DNA of 64,000 nucleotides, from contig OX359246.1 of the NCBI GenBank assembly GCA_947179485.1, forward strand, positions 35,877,632-35,941,631. Reading direction: 5' to 3'. The notes under the pieces are model-generated. The model saw only the letters and a program-made list of their open reading frames with translations, was not told the origin of the DNA and ran no database searches. Below, in pieces: positions 12,201 to 23,770 of the stretch; position 1 is the stretch's first letter; every line of letters begins with the position of its first letter. Both the position numbers and the translations under genes were made by a program. Source of the DNA: Allacma fusca (lineage: Eukaryota > Arthropoda > Collembola > Symphypleona > Sminthuridae).

Positions 12201-15200
12201 CCTTGAAGTTCTCAGAACTGCCCGAAGGTCAGGGGTCATAGCACTGGTTTTTAAGAACTTATCGTTTCCCTTAGAATTCATCCTCTCAAAAAGCTCTCAT
12301 AATTACTCCTCTCTTTCGAAATAAAATTGTCATAATTTGAAAGGATCCATCAAAATTTGATGTCATGAGGTCAAGTAATTATTCTGATTTTCCACTTATT
12401 ACCACACATTTTCTTAGAATCCTAATAAATAGAATCTTTTACTAAAGAAATAATAATCGGAAGTAATAATTATTATTACTGTCCAATTCTTACAATAATA
12501 TTCACCTCTGTATTTTTCCTGAACAGACAACGACAGCAATAACACCAGTCTCATAATCGTTTGTGTATATGTAGTTGCCAGTGAATAAATTAATTTGTTT
12601 TCCCTCCATAGATGATAGAGCCTAAAGTCATTATAGCCTCAAACGTTTTTTTTTCTACTTACACATCAAACTTCAACATCCTTTTCCTTTCCATTCTTAC
12701 ACTAAAAAAAACTCTGCAATACGTTCAAAAATACTCTGTACGTGCATAGCATTCAATGTTCTGAAGTTTTACTTGAGAAAAAGTTTTATCACTATGTAAA
12801 TAACACAACACTTTAATGTTCAATGCACTATTCTGAGTAGTCTATCTGTATACAGTTACAAAAATATAAATAGGAATTGTTTTGGGGTCTGTTGTCTATC
12901 CACAATGTAATTGTACGAATCCATATGTATATATTTATTCCAGTACGTATCTATTCCCAGTACACCCAAAGAAATGACACAATCCTCCAAGGGAAGATTT
13001 CCTGGAACCCTTGTAACAAGAGCAACAAGGGAAAATGTACAGGGGCTGTACACTCTACATATATATATATAAATAAATACAAAATTAAAATTACACCTAT
13101 AGCATATATAGGGACAGGAAGGAAGAGAAGGAAGTTGGCAGGTGGAGTACGAATGTCGCGTGGGGAACCACTCCATAGGAATTCCACGTTGGTTATTACG
13201 TGTGTCCACGACTCCGTCTCACTCAAGTCTTCCCCTCCGTCCCTATACATAATTATACATAGATATAGATACATACACGTCAATATATTTTGAGCTTGAG
13301 TAAAATCCGATGTAATCAGACCCAGGGGAAAAAATTACCTTTGGAGGTTACCCTGCTCTCACAAAAACTGTAGACAGCCCTATGTATATATATATATATG
13401 AATACATATTGAACATACCTTTATTATGTGCACACCTCCCCTATGGCACGGTGCTGTATCTGTGTCTATCAAATGCCTCTGCACGTTTTAAAGCCTAGGC
13501 CTAAAATGTACAGGTATACGCTTTATTTCTAAAGTCTAAAGCCATATGTACAATAGGTATTTATTTCCCACTTAATAGTGTGGAAGGACTGTCTCTGAAC
13601 TGCTTATGCTTGTGGGGGTACAGCATAAGTGTGAGTGAGTGAGTGTGTGTGTGTGTGTGTGTGTTGTTGTTCGAATGTGTGAGAACGAAAGAACCGACTC
13701 GTTCCCATGATGATCCTCATCTTTCTCAGTCTCTCCTTCAGGAGATGTAACAACAAGGAGAGCAAGACTTGCACCTTTTCGTTCTACATAATCATCATCT
13801 CCTCTTTCCACTCTTCGAGTCAATACACAGTCTATAGACTATAATTTGAGACAGATGAATTGCTCTGGCTATAAATGCTCATGTAAAAGTAGAGCCTAGC
13901 CTCCATGCATGTATCATCTTGAAATATAGCCCTGGCTTCCTTATTAGTACATTTCCTATATGGGAGTCCTATATGAACTTTTTCCTATGAGGAAAAAGTT
14001 TTTCTTGTATGTATGTACATATAGATATATGAAGAGGAGGCGGGGTGGATATTAAAGACAAAAAGACCTGCAAGTCAACCTTGCTCTCTTATGGATGATT
14101 CTTTGTAGTTTTTATACACGTTACATTGTACATATTAACTATATACAATATGAAAGGATTTATATTATAACAGTTTAGTACAAATATGTAAATGTCCAAG
14201 CCTTTTAGACGTACAAGAACAAGGTTAAAAAAAACAAGCCCCGACCGCCCACTATTATTTCATTATATGAGCCTCATATAAGAAACAAACTCCCATAAAC
14301 CAGACACAGGGAGATTTCATTCAGTTTTTCATTACTCCTCCATTGTTTCATCCCAGGACTGTGAGAGGTTTGGGAGCTATTACCTAAACGGTGTATATGC
14401 TTATGCTCCGTTTTATCATGTAATCACCCCTTTCCACCTCTATACATATCGACTTTCATTCAGACTCTTTTATTTAATCTTCAAATTAAATCCCAATTCC
14501 CTTGAGCAGTTTCACTTTCCACAGAGTTAGCTCCTCCATAAATTCTGCCCAATTGGGATGAGGCTCCCATTCGTTTTTCTACATTGCCCATAAAATATCC
14601 AATTAATAATTATTAAATGTGCTCCTTTCTTTTACTCCAGTTTTAGTCCCCAAGTTTACAGGCACAACAGCCTCCAAACAATCAATGGCTGTAGATAAAT
14701 AAATTGATTTAGTTTTTGCAAGGTTTTCTTTTTTTTATATCTAGTCGTACAAATGATTACATTTTACTTAGGGGTAAGTATATGAAAGCCATAGTAAAAA
14801 AAGTAAGTAAAATACAGTTACGCACGAAAACGTTTATAAAAAAAATTGTAAATGTACAGACAGAAAAAAAATTATTTGTAGAGAAATTAGGAATTATTAT
14901 TTTGTGGGAGAAATCCGAAGCGCCTCCAGCCCTTGCGGATTTGCCTGTAACTTTGTTAAGGACTGAGGAACGGTCATGAAGCTTTCCCTGGAGATAAAGG
15001 GATATAAAAGGAAAGGGAAAAAGTTGGAGTTACTTCCAACAGATGTCGCTCCTGGGTTGAGCTGGGGAACATCAGCAGCAGAAGTTATTCTTTAGCATTT
15101 GCTTATATAAATTTAACATTGTGTTAATGGGAAAAAAATGCTTGGAAAGAAACTCATACATTCTGAAGCCCTGATTGAGAACATGCCCTGGAGGGGAAAT

Positions 15201-18200
15201 AAAACCTGGGAGAAGAAAACTCCGGAAAAAATCATTTCCTCAATGAAAATCCACCCACATCTGAGGAGCGAGTCGGGAATTACCTCATAGCCCTGTGAAG
15301 TGAAGGTAATCCAAATTCCAATCAGTGAGGAACTTCCATGACATAAAAAAAAATGAACATGAGTAAGAGACTCTGTTGATCGGCCGGTTCCCATCCATTC
15401 ACAAAATCAGGACTGGTATCGTGGTATCTATTTACACTACATAATAATTCTATAGCTATAGTTGCTTAAAATCCTATTTCTTCCCATGTAAGAATAATAA
15501 TTCCAGTCCTCACATGCTTAACACTTGACTGGGCCGATAGCTTCTGTGTGGAGTAGTTCAAAGGGACAAAGATCCTTAATTTTTTCCTGACTTCCGTCCA
15601 TTCCTATTTTTTCCCCTCCCACTCACAACATTACCATCACATATGTTAATGTTCCCTGTAGCCACAAGTGGATGTAACAACTGCTGTGTCAGCTCTTGTG
15701 AGAACTCTGAGAAAAAGGTACTGTCGGATCAAAGGGCAAGGCAAGAGTCACAATTTTATTGGAGTTCTCTCAAACTCAACCACAACTTTGACTCTAAGCG
15801 TGTGGATGGGACAGTTTTAAAAAAACTTGATTTTTTTTTTCTTAAGTATTTTAATATTATGCTGCTAGAGTTTTAAGTGTGTGTGTGTGTGTGTGTGTAT
15901 ACAAACGTCGTAGCAACAAGATATTGACTCTGATTCTGCTCCTGGGAATCAAGTCAGCCGGCCACCGTTAGGTGTATTTAGCCACCTGTCGTGTGACCGG
16001 AGATGAGGCTCCTACGCTACTTCTAATACTATCTCATCCATGTGTTCTGCATATAACGTTCTCTAATACTAGGAGTAAGTTTTTCATGAGAAAAATCCAA
16101 CACAACCAGTTGTAAAACTTGCTACGGACTTTACCCGCCTTTACCGTATGGCTCTCTCGGGGTTCATTCATAAAGTGGTGCTTCCTTTGGAACTTTTTGG
16201 AAGGCACTCCTTCCTTGGGCTCCGTAACATTCCCTTATGTTTCATTCATAAAAATTCTCTCACGCACATGCTCCTCCGAAAACCCAAGGGTTAAGTAATC
16301 TTGATTGGATTGATACAGTAAATATGAAGTACAGCTACAGATATACAACATATTCAACATACAAAAGTTACATTCAAAATCATAACTCTGGTACATATGC
16401 AGCTGTTACCCAGAAAGCCATGCACAGCCTGTTACTCGCCCTTACAACTCATCATTCATGAACTAACGCAGTTATGAATGAGAACTTGTCTTGAAGTTCC
16501 ACTGGGTCTCCTAAAATCCATCTCTCATCACTACTTTGCGTATACTAAGCGCATTAAAATTATATGACTAATTGATTTTACGATGTCCCTTCCCTCAATT
16601 TTGTTATCCTTCATATTTGTTGTACATTGTACAGTTGACTATAGATACATAATTACTCAACTGCAGAGATTAAACACACTCAAACTCCGCCCTGCTGTAA
16701 GGAAGTCATAAAAGGGAAATTGACAATAATTTTATAGATTAGTAAAAGGCTAACAATTTCCTATTAACTTTTTTTCCTACAGAACATTTTTTTGTAAACT
16801 GTCATTATTTTTACTTAAAAATTACTTACTTGAATACAGATTTTTTTAAACAAATTTCCATCCCAAGAAGAAGCAGAATTGAGGAATCAATTTATCAACT
16901 GCGGGCAGACTATAATTATTTAAGGTATTTAGGAGCAGGAGGGGAAATAGTTTATGACATTTGTGTAAACTTCGGGATTCTTAAAGGGGATTCTTAAGGA
17001 GCGGAAAACTAAGAATGAAATAAGCATTTGGGTCTGGTCTCGACTGGGACCATAAATACGGAGGACAGTTCCAGTTGAGCCATCAAGGTGATTATTGGAG
17101 CAAGGGATCTATCTATATATATTCTTACAGTAATGTAATCCGGATCTATTAATCAAGCTGAAAATCAACTTGTCTCTTGACTCTCGGGCTTTGATATTTT
17201 TATTTGCTGGTGTTTATAGGAATATGTACATATACTTATAGGAATATATAGCCCAAGGATAATTTTGTCCGTTGTGGCGTCACCCTCTTCGATCACTTCC
17301 ATCCATCCGCCCTTCCCAGATGGATAGACTTGGAGTGAGTCCCACCTCAATTCTCATTTCCTCTTCCAGGAACACAATACCTACATTTTCACACAATGAA
17401 TTCTCAAATTGTAATTAACCTCGTTGCATATACAGTATAATACTGCTCACGTATACTACTAGAAGCTCAGAAGAAAAAATAAGCCCGGACCAACCATGAT
17501 TCATTTTTTTTAAAAAAGGACCGAGAAAATGGAAAGGATTTTTTAGCAGGGTTTTTCACACTACTACTACCAAAAGTCAGTGGGGTGAAGCGAAGCATGA
17601 AAACGTAGAAAAAATAATCTTTTTCTATTTATCCAAGGAGGCGGCTCATACTGTATAAGGTCCTGAATGTAGTATGTATTTATGTACATGCAGGCTCCTG
17701 CACTTATGATCAGACAAGGCCCTGAAGAGTGAGGTAGAGCCAGCGTTGAGGGAGTGAGACAAGTTAAATGACGGACAAAGATGACAATGAGACTGAGCCC
17801 TCAAAAGACTAAAGGACAATAAAATACAATAATATTGTCAATTTAGTCGCGCAGGTCGTCCAGGTTTTGGGGTACATTGTTTATTGTGAGGTTCATCGGT
17901 AAGCCACGGAGTCACACATTCCAAGGAATTTCCCCCTCACAATTATCCCCCATTAAATAATCCCAATGTCTTTTGAAATCCTGTAGGTTTACATCGTACA
18001 GCTTTTTTTTGTTAAGGGAAGAAACATCTCTGGGGTTTTTAACCTAAACTTTTTAACCTTTCTTGTGTGTATAGCTTTTTGACCTGAGATAATTTCTCAC
18101 GTGTAATTATTACTTTCGTTTTGACTTTTTACCTGAAAAAAAATATTTCCAAAGTTTTTTAAATCATTGTATTTTTTTTTTGGTCATAATAAGACTCAAT

Positions 18201-18965
18201 CGTCATGGTTGGGACAAGGAGTGGCACACGACTTGGCTTCAAAATCTGATGACAGCTGATATAAGTACAGAGCTTTTGGAGGAAAGATGACGCAGGGCTT
18301 ACTGCTCATTCAATTATTACAATTCCTTTTCTTCAAAGTGTCTCACAGAAGAAAAGTGAGGCTCAAAATATGTACAAGGGACATTTCTTTTTGCGCCAAA
18401 TTCCCAAGAACTTGATGTTTAAGCCCGTGGAACACAGAATTGGAGTCTCAATTATGACAATACGAAAAGTATGTGACAAATTCAGACTCACCTCAAAATC
18501 TGTCAACACAGAAGGAAACTTAGATAGTACAAATAAAAAAATGTATTTGGCCAAATTCTTTGTATCAAATTAGGTGCTGTAAATTCCATACTATGAACGC
18601 TAGGATTTTGTATGCTTTATGTGACAAAAATATGAGAAAGTAGACCATAATTTTCTGTTAATCCAAAATGAGGCTCACTTTGCCCCGTCTTTGACGACAG
18701 TCAATTTCTTAGGTCCAGCTTTATGCGTGTGACAAATCCGACGGAGCGAAGGCACCCATCTTGTTTTAATTAAGGGAAAATTCATGGGAGTACGCGTTAA
18801 TCGTTCGAGCCCCTACAAGATAATTAATAATTCAATGGGACATGCATACATAGCTATGAATATGGACTTTGTTGTGAATAAATTCCAGGAAATAAACTCC
18901 TATAGGCATGGAATAATAAGGATTGTCCCCGATTCGCTCTGTCAAGTGATCCATTAGGGCTTTCA
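9267..18965. other. Long non-coding interval upstream of hairy-like copy 1
   Basis: About 9.7 kb with only short frames and no domain I recognise. It holds the 5' flank and probable cis-regulatory DNA of hairy-like copy 1. Simple repeats include (CT)n at 11416-11437, (GT)n at 13642-13664 and 15877-15898, and many TACATA/TATGTA tracts. A short perfect hairpin (AACTTTTTCCT / AGGAAAAAGTT) lies near 13976-14002. Confidence 0.45.
13642..13664. repeat. (GT)n microsatellite
   Basis: Uninterrupted GT dinucleotides preceded by three GTGA units; ordinary simple repeat. Confidence 0.9.
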
Positions 18966-18973
18966 GTGGGACA
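18966..18973. repeat. Target site duplication, left (GTGGGACA)
   Basis: Eight bases identical to 20970-20977, immediately outside the inverted termini of the hAT-like element. Eight-base duplications are the hAT hallmark. Confidence 0.93.
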
Positions 18974-18985
18974 CAGTGCTCGGCA

Positions 18986-19210
18986 CGGGTATGGGTAATA
19001 CTCGGGTAAACGGGTATGGGTACGGGTATGGGTACTACCCGGGTACGGATTTTGTGTACCCGAACAATTCCGGGTACTACCCGGGTACACTTTGGTCTGC
19101 TCAAAATTTCGGGTACGGATACGGGTATGGGTACGGGTACAAGGATTTTAAAATGGGTATATACCCACCGGGTACGGGTATAATGGTGTCATTTACCCGT
19201 ACCCGCCACC
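18986..19210 (+). repeat. Subterminal CGGGTA hexamer array, left
   Basis: Interspersed and tandem copies of GGGTAC/GGGTAT (consensus CGGGTA) run inward from the left terminus of the hAT-like element. The mirrored array at the other end suggests multiple binding sites for the cognate transposase. Confidence 0.8.
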
Positions 19211-19583
19211 ATTGTACCCGAGTATTTGAATATGTTGAGATTTGAGGCATTTTGATGAATTTTATGAAAATAATGGAACTTCCGTTGGAAAATTCGGTCT
19301 GTATTTTTAGTAATTCTGAATACATAAAGCTTATTGTTAATACCCTTTTAACCTTACGACATGCAGTAACTGTATTTCAGACTGTGTTGCTAAAATATAT
19401 ATTTATATCTATAATATATATTTTTATGGAAACAGGTTTTAGGAAGAATAATTAATAAACAGACGAGGAATAATATCAAAATAGAAGTGGAGAATAGGAT
19501 TCAACGAAATTTTATACAAAATGTCTTCATAATGTAGTAATTTGTTATAAATTGCATAAATAGTCTGATTGACACGTATGCAC

Positions 19584-20260
19584 TAGGCATTGGCATATCG
19601 GTCATTTTTTATATATCGTTATCGTTCATCCTAAAAATGACGATAACGATATCGAAGGACGATATAACGATATTTTTTCAATTTTAAACGCATCGGTCAA
19701 TAATATAAATTGCAAAAATAATCGACCAACACTGCTGAGATACTTACTATTAATTAAATACTCACCTTATTACTACTGTTCATAACAAAAACTGCCACAA
19801 AAATGCATTGTTCGGAAAATTATCAAAGAACTTTTCTTTTTACTTATCCCAATCGGAACACCGAGACTACAGTTGGTATTAATTGAATGAGAACTGGTAC
19901 TGACAATGAGGATATACGTAAGGCAAACCAAGTATATTTTAACCCCACTGACAGCATAATTGGTATTAATTTTTCTGAAACTGGTGAGAACGATAAGGAA
20001 TCACGCAGGTTCCACCAAGTATGTTTTGGTTCCAGCAGAAACAAACTTGGTATTAATTACAGAAAAACTGGTTCTAACAATGAGCAAATCCCGTAAGTTA
20101 CACCTGTGTTTCACCTGTGAACCACGTTACGATTATTACGATATGAAAACTGACCGATATATCGTTCAAAGTTTACGAGAATTATCGTTCAATTATCGTT
20201 TCGAAAAATGTACGATATGGACGATAATATCGTATGGCTATATCGGAATGCCAATGCCTA
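19584..20260. mobile_element. Nested non-autonomous hAT-like element (677 bp)
   Basis: Inverted termini TAGGCATTGGCAT (left at 19584, right ending at 20260) are flanked by a perfect 8-bp duplication GTATGCAC (19576-19583 and 20261-20268). Subterminal sequence on both sides is rich in ATATCG/CGATAT and TATCGTT motifs, as in TAGG-type hAT elements. The middle (about 19870-20100) holds two and a half imperfect copies of an 87-90-bp unit. It sits inside the larger hAT-like element and is therefore the younger insertion. Confidence 0.88.
19873..20100 (+). repeat. Imperfect 87-90-bp tandem repeat inside nested element
   Basis: Three phases of a unit starting TTGGTATTAATT with internal AACTGGT...AACAATGAG and CCAAGTAT blocks; the third copy is partial. 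The frame through it is open for about 70 codons, but there is no sign that it is translated. Confidence 0.65.
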
Positions 20261-20719
20261 GTATGCACATGATACTTCATTAGCCACAATGAATACAATT
20301 TAAAAATTAGAGTTCCGTTGAGTTGGATGGCAAGATATTTTTTGTAATTGGTAGTTGATTAGGAAAAGGCGGATATTTGTAACAAGATATTAATGAGTTA
20401 CATGTACACAGAGCTACTGAGGTGAGAATATTAATGTAAAAGGCCGAATAAATCAAGAAGTGAAAAATCGAGTCGCCAAGTCTCAAGCCAAAAATGCATG
20501 TACATATGGACTGGGTGCTATAAAATACTTCGCCCATCAGCCCATAGACAATCAAATGGGGATAATTTTACTTCTAATCAAAAACGCGTAGTTTTCTACT
20601 CTTCAATAAAAATATATAATGTCAAATACCTCTCTAGCTAGTCAAAATTACCCACTCAGGTGTCGTACATTATTACATATAACGTACTATGTATTACATT
20701 AAAAAAATCTGGATAAAGT

Positions 20720-20958
20720 ACCCGGGTACGAGTACGGGTACGACACTGAGATACCCGAGTATGGGTACTATTTTCGAATATTTTCGGGTACGGGTACAAT
20801 ACGGGTACAGGTACATGGATTGAGATAACATTGCGGGTACGGATACGAAAAATTTGTACCCGGATACTCTGGTATGGGTACGGGTATAGATACCAGTTAT
20901 TGAAATACCCGCACTTCGGGTACGGATACGGGTACGGGTACCGATTTTTCGTACCCGT
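20720..20958 (-). repeat. Subterminal CGGGTA hexamer array, right
   Basis: Copies of TACCCG/CGGGTA in mixed orientation adjoin the right terminus of the outer hAT-like element and mirror the left array. Confidence 0.78.
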
Positions 20959-20969
20959 GCCGAGCACTG

Positions 20970-20977
20970 GTGGGACA
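20970..20977. repeat. Target site duplication, right (GTGGGACA)
   Basis: Identical to 18966-18973, directly after the right terminus. Confidence 0.93.
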
Positions 20978-21224
20978 CTACACCTACTCGTGTGTATCCA
21001 GGTCAGCCTAATATTTAATAGATAGAACTTTTAATTAAACTAGGAGGCTTTTGTCCAATGCCAAGTGTGCTTATGTATAAGGCTATTACCATCAATCAGG
21101 TTTCATATAATGTGGATATCTCGACGCAGTACGCACCAGCTAACGAGCTAAACTGTTTACAGTTATAAAGCAAGTGTTTAAAATTGTCCTGTTTTATAAA
21201 ATTTTAAAGTCACGTATTTTAAAC

Positions 21225-22694
21225 ATGTTCAAATTCAAAGGTTTCCAATTTGACTCAGTGTCCTGGACAAAATTGAATATTAGATTGAGGAAACAAACTC
21301 GCTTCCTTGTGATTTTGTTTTTGGAGATTGCAGCCTTTGTGAAGTGTGTTCCTCTGGAATTGAAATCCTATGAAAATTTGCGTCTGAAGCCATTTGGGAA
21401 TCGGTGGAAATTACTGTGGTATCTGGTGAACTTCATAGTTTGCTTTCAATGGTCATTTGTTACCCTAAATTTCAAGTCCTCTTTAGAAAGATCCTGGGCA
21501 ACGAGCAATGAGCCGGCTCTTCATCTCTTGTATTTTGCAATGTACTCATTTTCCCTCATCCTCTTCATTAATATGTATTTTAGAAATGAGGAGTTTGTGG
21601 TTATAGTTAACCACTTTGAGGATTTCAAAGTCGCAGCTGCAGGTGCGGATCTCAGGGATTTATTCCCATTTTCTAAATTATCCTGGGCTTGATATTATGT
21701 AATTATGTAAATTTTATTTTTCCGACATTACAAATTACAAATAGTTGGCTAAATGTTTTTCTCTTTCCAGACTGGGGCCTCAAACTCAAAGATGGATATT
21801 CAAATCCAGTGACTATATTAGCAGTTCATTATTTCGTAGCCATTGCAGTTGGAATTTACAGCGTCGCACTTGGTTTGTTTCTGTTCAACTACGAAAGCTA
21901 CATTTATATTTTCTCCTGGCTGCCGAAGGAATTGAAACAGAACAATTTGATCTTCCTCTGCTTCTTTCTTTATGAAGCCTATGTGTACCTCTGCTTTGGC
22001 TCAATATTTGCCGTGTATTTCTTCATCTGCTTGTGCACGCTATTTCCTATCATGAGCGTGATGGCGACTTTGAGGTAACGGTCGTAAAAGTTGTAAAAGT
22101 GGATTATAATCTACGGTATAAGTAATTAGATATCTACAATAAATTTTAAATCGAAATTCAAATCTGAGTTTAAAAGATTTTTTTTTTATGTGTTTTTCTA
22201 AATTTAGAACATTGGGTTGGAGGAGATTCCGGATTCTTAAAATGTATATCTTGCTGCAGTTGTTAATGTGCGGTTTGAACGATTTTTTGGCGGAAATTTT
22301 CATGCCGATGTATTGTTTCATGGTGGTGGCGGCACCCGTTTCCTGTCTGTACATCTCACTCACCCTGTTTGGATGTATGGATATGTTCTTGTACTTGCTT
22401 TTCCCTTCAGCAGCATTGTTTTGGATAGCTTTGATTTTTATTTTAGACTTGCTAGCATCTACTATAACCAATCGAGGAAAGCTCTTGCTATCTGAGCTCA
22501 AAATTTATCATGATGACATGACTAACTTTGAGGGTTTGGTTGAAAAAATGCAAAGTGTGTACATTCAAAAACGCAGAGTAGCATTAAGGGATATTATGCT
22601 TAAAATTTCTTTTTTTGGACATGTTACCATCGGAACGATCAATTCTAAGATGAATGAAATGTGTAATTATTTGCTGTTACTTTTGTCCTTTTAA
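21225..22694 (+). CDS. Divergent gustatory-receptor-like seven-pass membrane protein
   Basis: Three exons: 21225-21642, 21771-22074, 22208-22694, with intron phases 1 and 2 that match; 1209 bp, 402 aa plus stop. Hydrophobic stretches occur in all exons, for example LWYLVNFIVCFQWSFVTL, LHLLYFAMYSFSLILFI, AVHYFVAIAVGIYSVALGLF, FMVVAAPVSCLYISLTLF and LFWIALIFILDLLAS, about seven in total. A charged cytoplasmic stretch (NRGKLLLSELKIYHDDMTN) precedes the end. The tail FFGHVTIGTINSKMNEM then NYLLLLLSF lines up with the gustatory receptor C-terminus (hydrophobic FF...I, small helix, Y-L-x-x-L-x-x-F), though the TYxxxxxQF signature is degenerate. Length and layout fit a lineage-specific chemoreceptor. 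An AATAAA lies at 22831. The first in-frame ATG (21225) has a homologous start in the decayed paralogue at 26273. The gene being real is likely; the family call is tentative. Confidence 0.68.
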
Positions 22695-23159
22695 TTTTAA
22701 GTTTTATGAATGTCTTTTTGCAGGGATCCATGGGTAAAGTTTAAAGATTTTTTGAAGTGTTAATTTTGTATGGTGTGGAACAATAATAATTAAAATTGTT
22801 ATAGGTACAGGGTCAGAGATCATGATTTTTAATAAAATGTCTTCCTGTCCTTTTGAGGTACTCGGAGGGATATTTGTAACTTGATGGTTTTAAAACCGTT
22901 ACTATTCATTGGAATTAAGTATAAAATATTCGCATCGAAATATATATTGCAAGTATAATATATTGTATATTTTCTATATTGAGAATGAATGGGTGACTTG
23001 ATTTGAAAATTACTGGCATTCTCGTAAAATCATTTGGTCGAATCAATCGAATCAGTCACGAAATAATCAGTGTTTATTGTTTCAGGAAACAGGATGGAAA
23101 CAATTTCAAAATTTTTAATAAAAAAAATAAAATTTAAAATATCTGAGAGACAGCAAGCA
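22695..23159. other. Intergenic
   Basis: 3' flank of the receptor-like gene with an AATAAA at 22831-22836; AT-rich, no coding region recognised. The retrotransposon fragment that follows may begin anywhere in its right half. Confidence 0.5.
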
Positions 23160-23163
23160 ATGG

Positions 23164-23541
23164 ATGGTGGTCGAAGAAGTACATTGTATTGGAGAGAATG
23201 ATTCTACTAGACGAATTGACATTTTATGTTTTAATGAAGTAACCAAAGTAGGTTACATAATAGACCCAACTGTTAGATGGGAAAAAGATAGAAATCAACC
23301 AATGGAAGTGGATCATGAAAAGAAGCAGATTTATCAACCTTGTGTTCCTTTCTTTAAGCAGAAATACAATTTGAAAACTATTGAAGTTATTGGACTATTA
23401 ATTGGAGCTCGTGGAACTATTTTTGAACATTTTGAACAATTTAGACAACGATTTAATTTATCTAAACAGCTTATAAATGATGTAATTATTACCACAATTC
23501 GTGGATCTTACAGGATAGCATTTCATCACTTGTACAATTAG
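23164..23541 (+). pseudogene. 5'-truncated non-LTR retrotransposon fragment, C-terminal endonuclease-like domain
   Basis: An open frame of 125 codons resembles the end of R2/PERE-type retrotransposon polyproteins common in arthropods: STRRIDILCFN, then YIIDPTVRWE, EVDHEKKQIYQP, and IEVIGLLIGARGTIFEHF with a closing GSYRIAFHHLYN. The D and the ID-PTVRxE / VIGLLxGARGT blocks are the recognisable pieces. In such elements this region is a PD-(D/E)XK-like nuclease that nicks the target. The reverse transcriptase part is absent upstream, so the copy is 5'-truncated and dead. An AATAAA at 23643-23648 probably belongs to the element's 3' end. It could instead be a domesticated stand-alone ORF, which I think less likely. 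Confidence 0.7.
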
Positions 23542-23770
23542 TATGTTTATAACCAAGTTTATAACAAATATTTTTTGTGTTAAAAATGTTTGAAATTATT
23601 ATGTACTGTGTCGTAAGGCAAATACTATTGTGGTATCAGTGAAATAAATTATTTCTTTCTCTCTCTTTGGCGAATATTCCCTAAACGTCAAATGTGTTTA
23701 AAGTAATAGGTTGTAGTCAGATTTTAAAATGTTCTAATTTTTACAACCATATGGCCAGCAGTATATTTAA

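Larger units (their letters stand above)
18974..20969. mobile_element. Non-autonomous hAT-like DNA transposon (about 2.0 kb)
   Basis: Both ends carry the inverted terminus CAGTGCTCGGCACGGGTA (left 18974-18991, right as its reverse complement ending at 20969), and the element is flanked by perfect 8-bp duplications GTGGGACA. CAGTG-type termini and 8-bp duplications are typical of hAT elements. No transposase ORF is present, so it is non-autonomous. Next to each terminus lies an array of CGGGTA-type hexamers (18986-19210 and, inverted, 20720-20958). A second hAT-like element has inserted into its middle (19584-20260). Open frames rich in Gly-Tyr or Pro-Tyr here are products of the hexamer arrays, not genes. 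The element ends about 250 bp upstream of the gustatory-receptor-like gene starting at 21225. Confidence 0.9.

Noticed and set aside
14716..14979. 87-codon plus-strand frame rich in Lys
   Set aside because: Composition follows the local A-rich DNA and no domain is visible.
18986..19210. Telomere-like repeat from G-rich hexamers
   Set aside because: The unit is CGGGTA, not TTAGGG or TTAGG, and it is confined to a transposon with target duplications.
18832..19325. Frames rich in Gly-Tyr or Pro-Tyr
   Set aside because: They are translations of the CGGGTA hexamer arrays of the hAT-like element, open in several frames at once.
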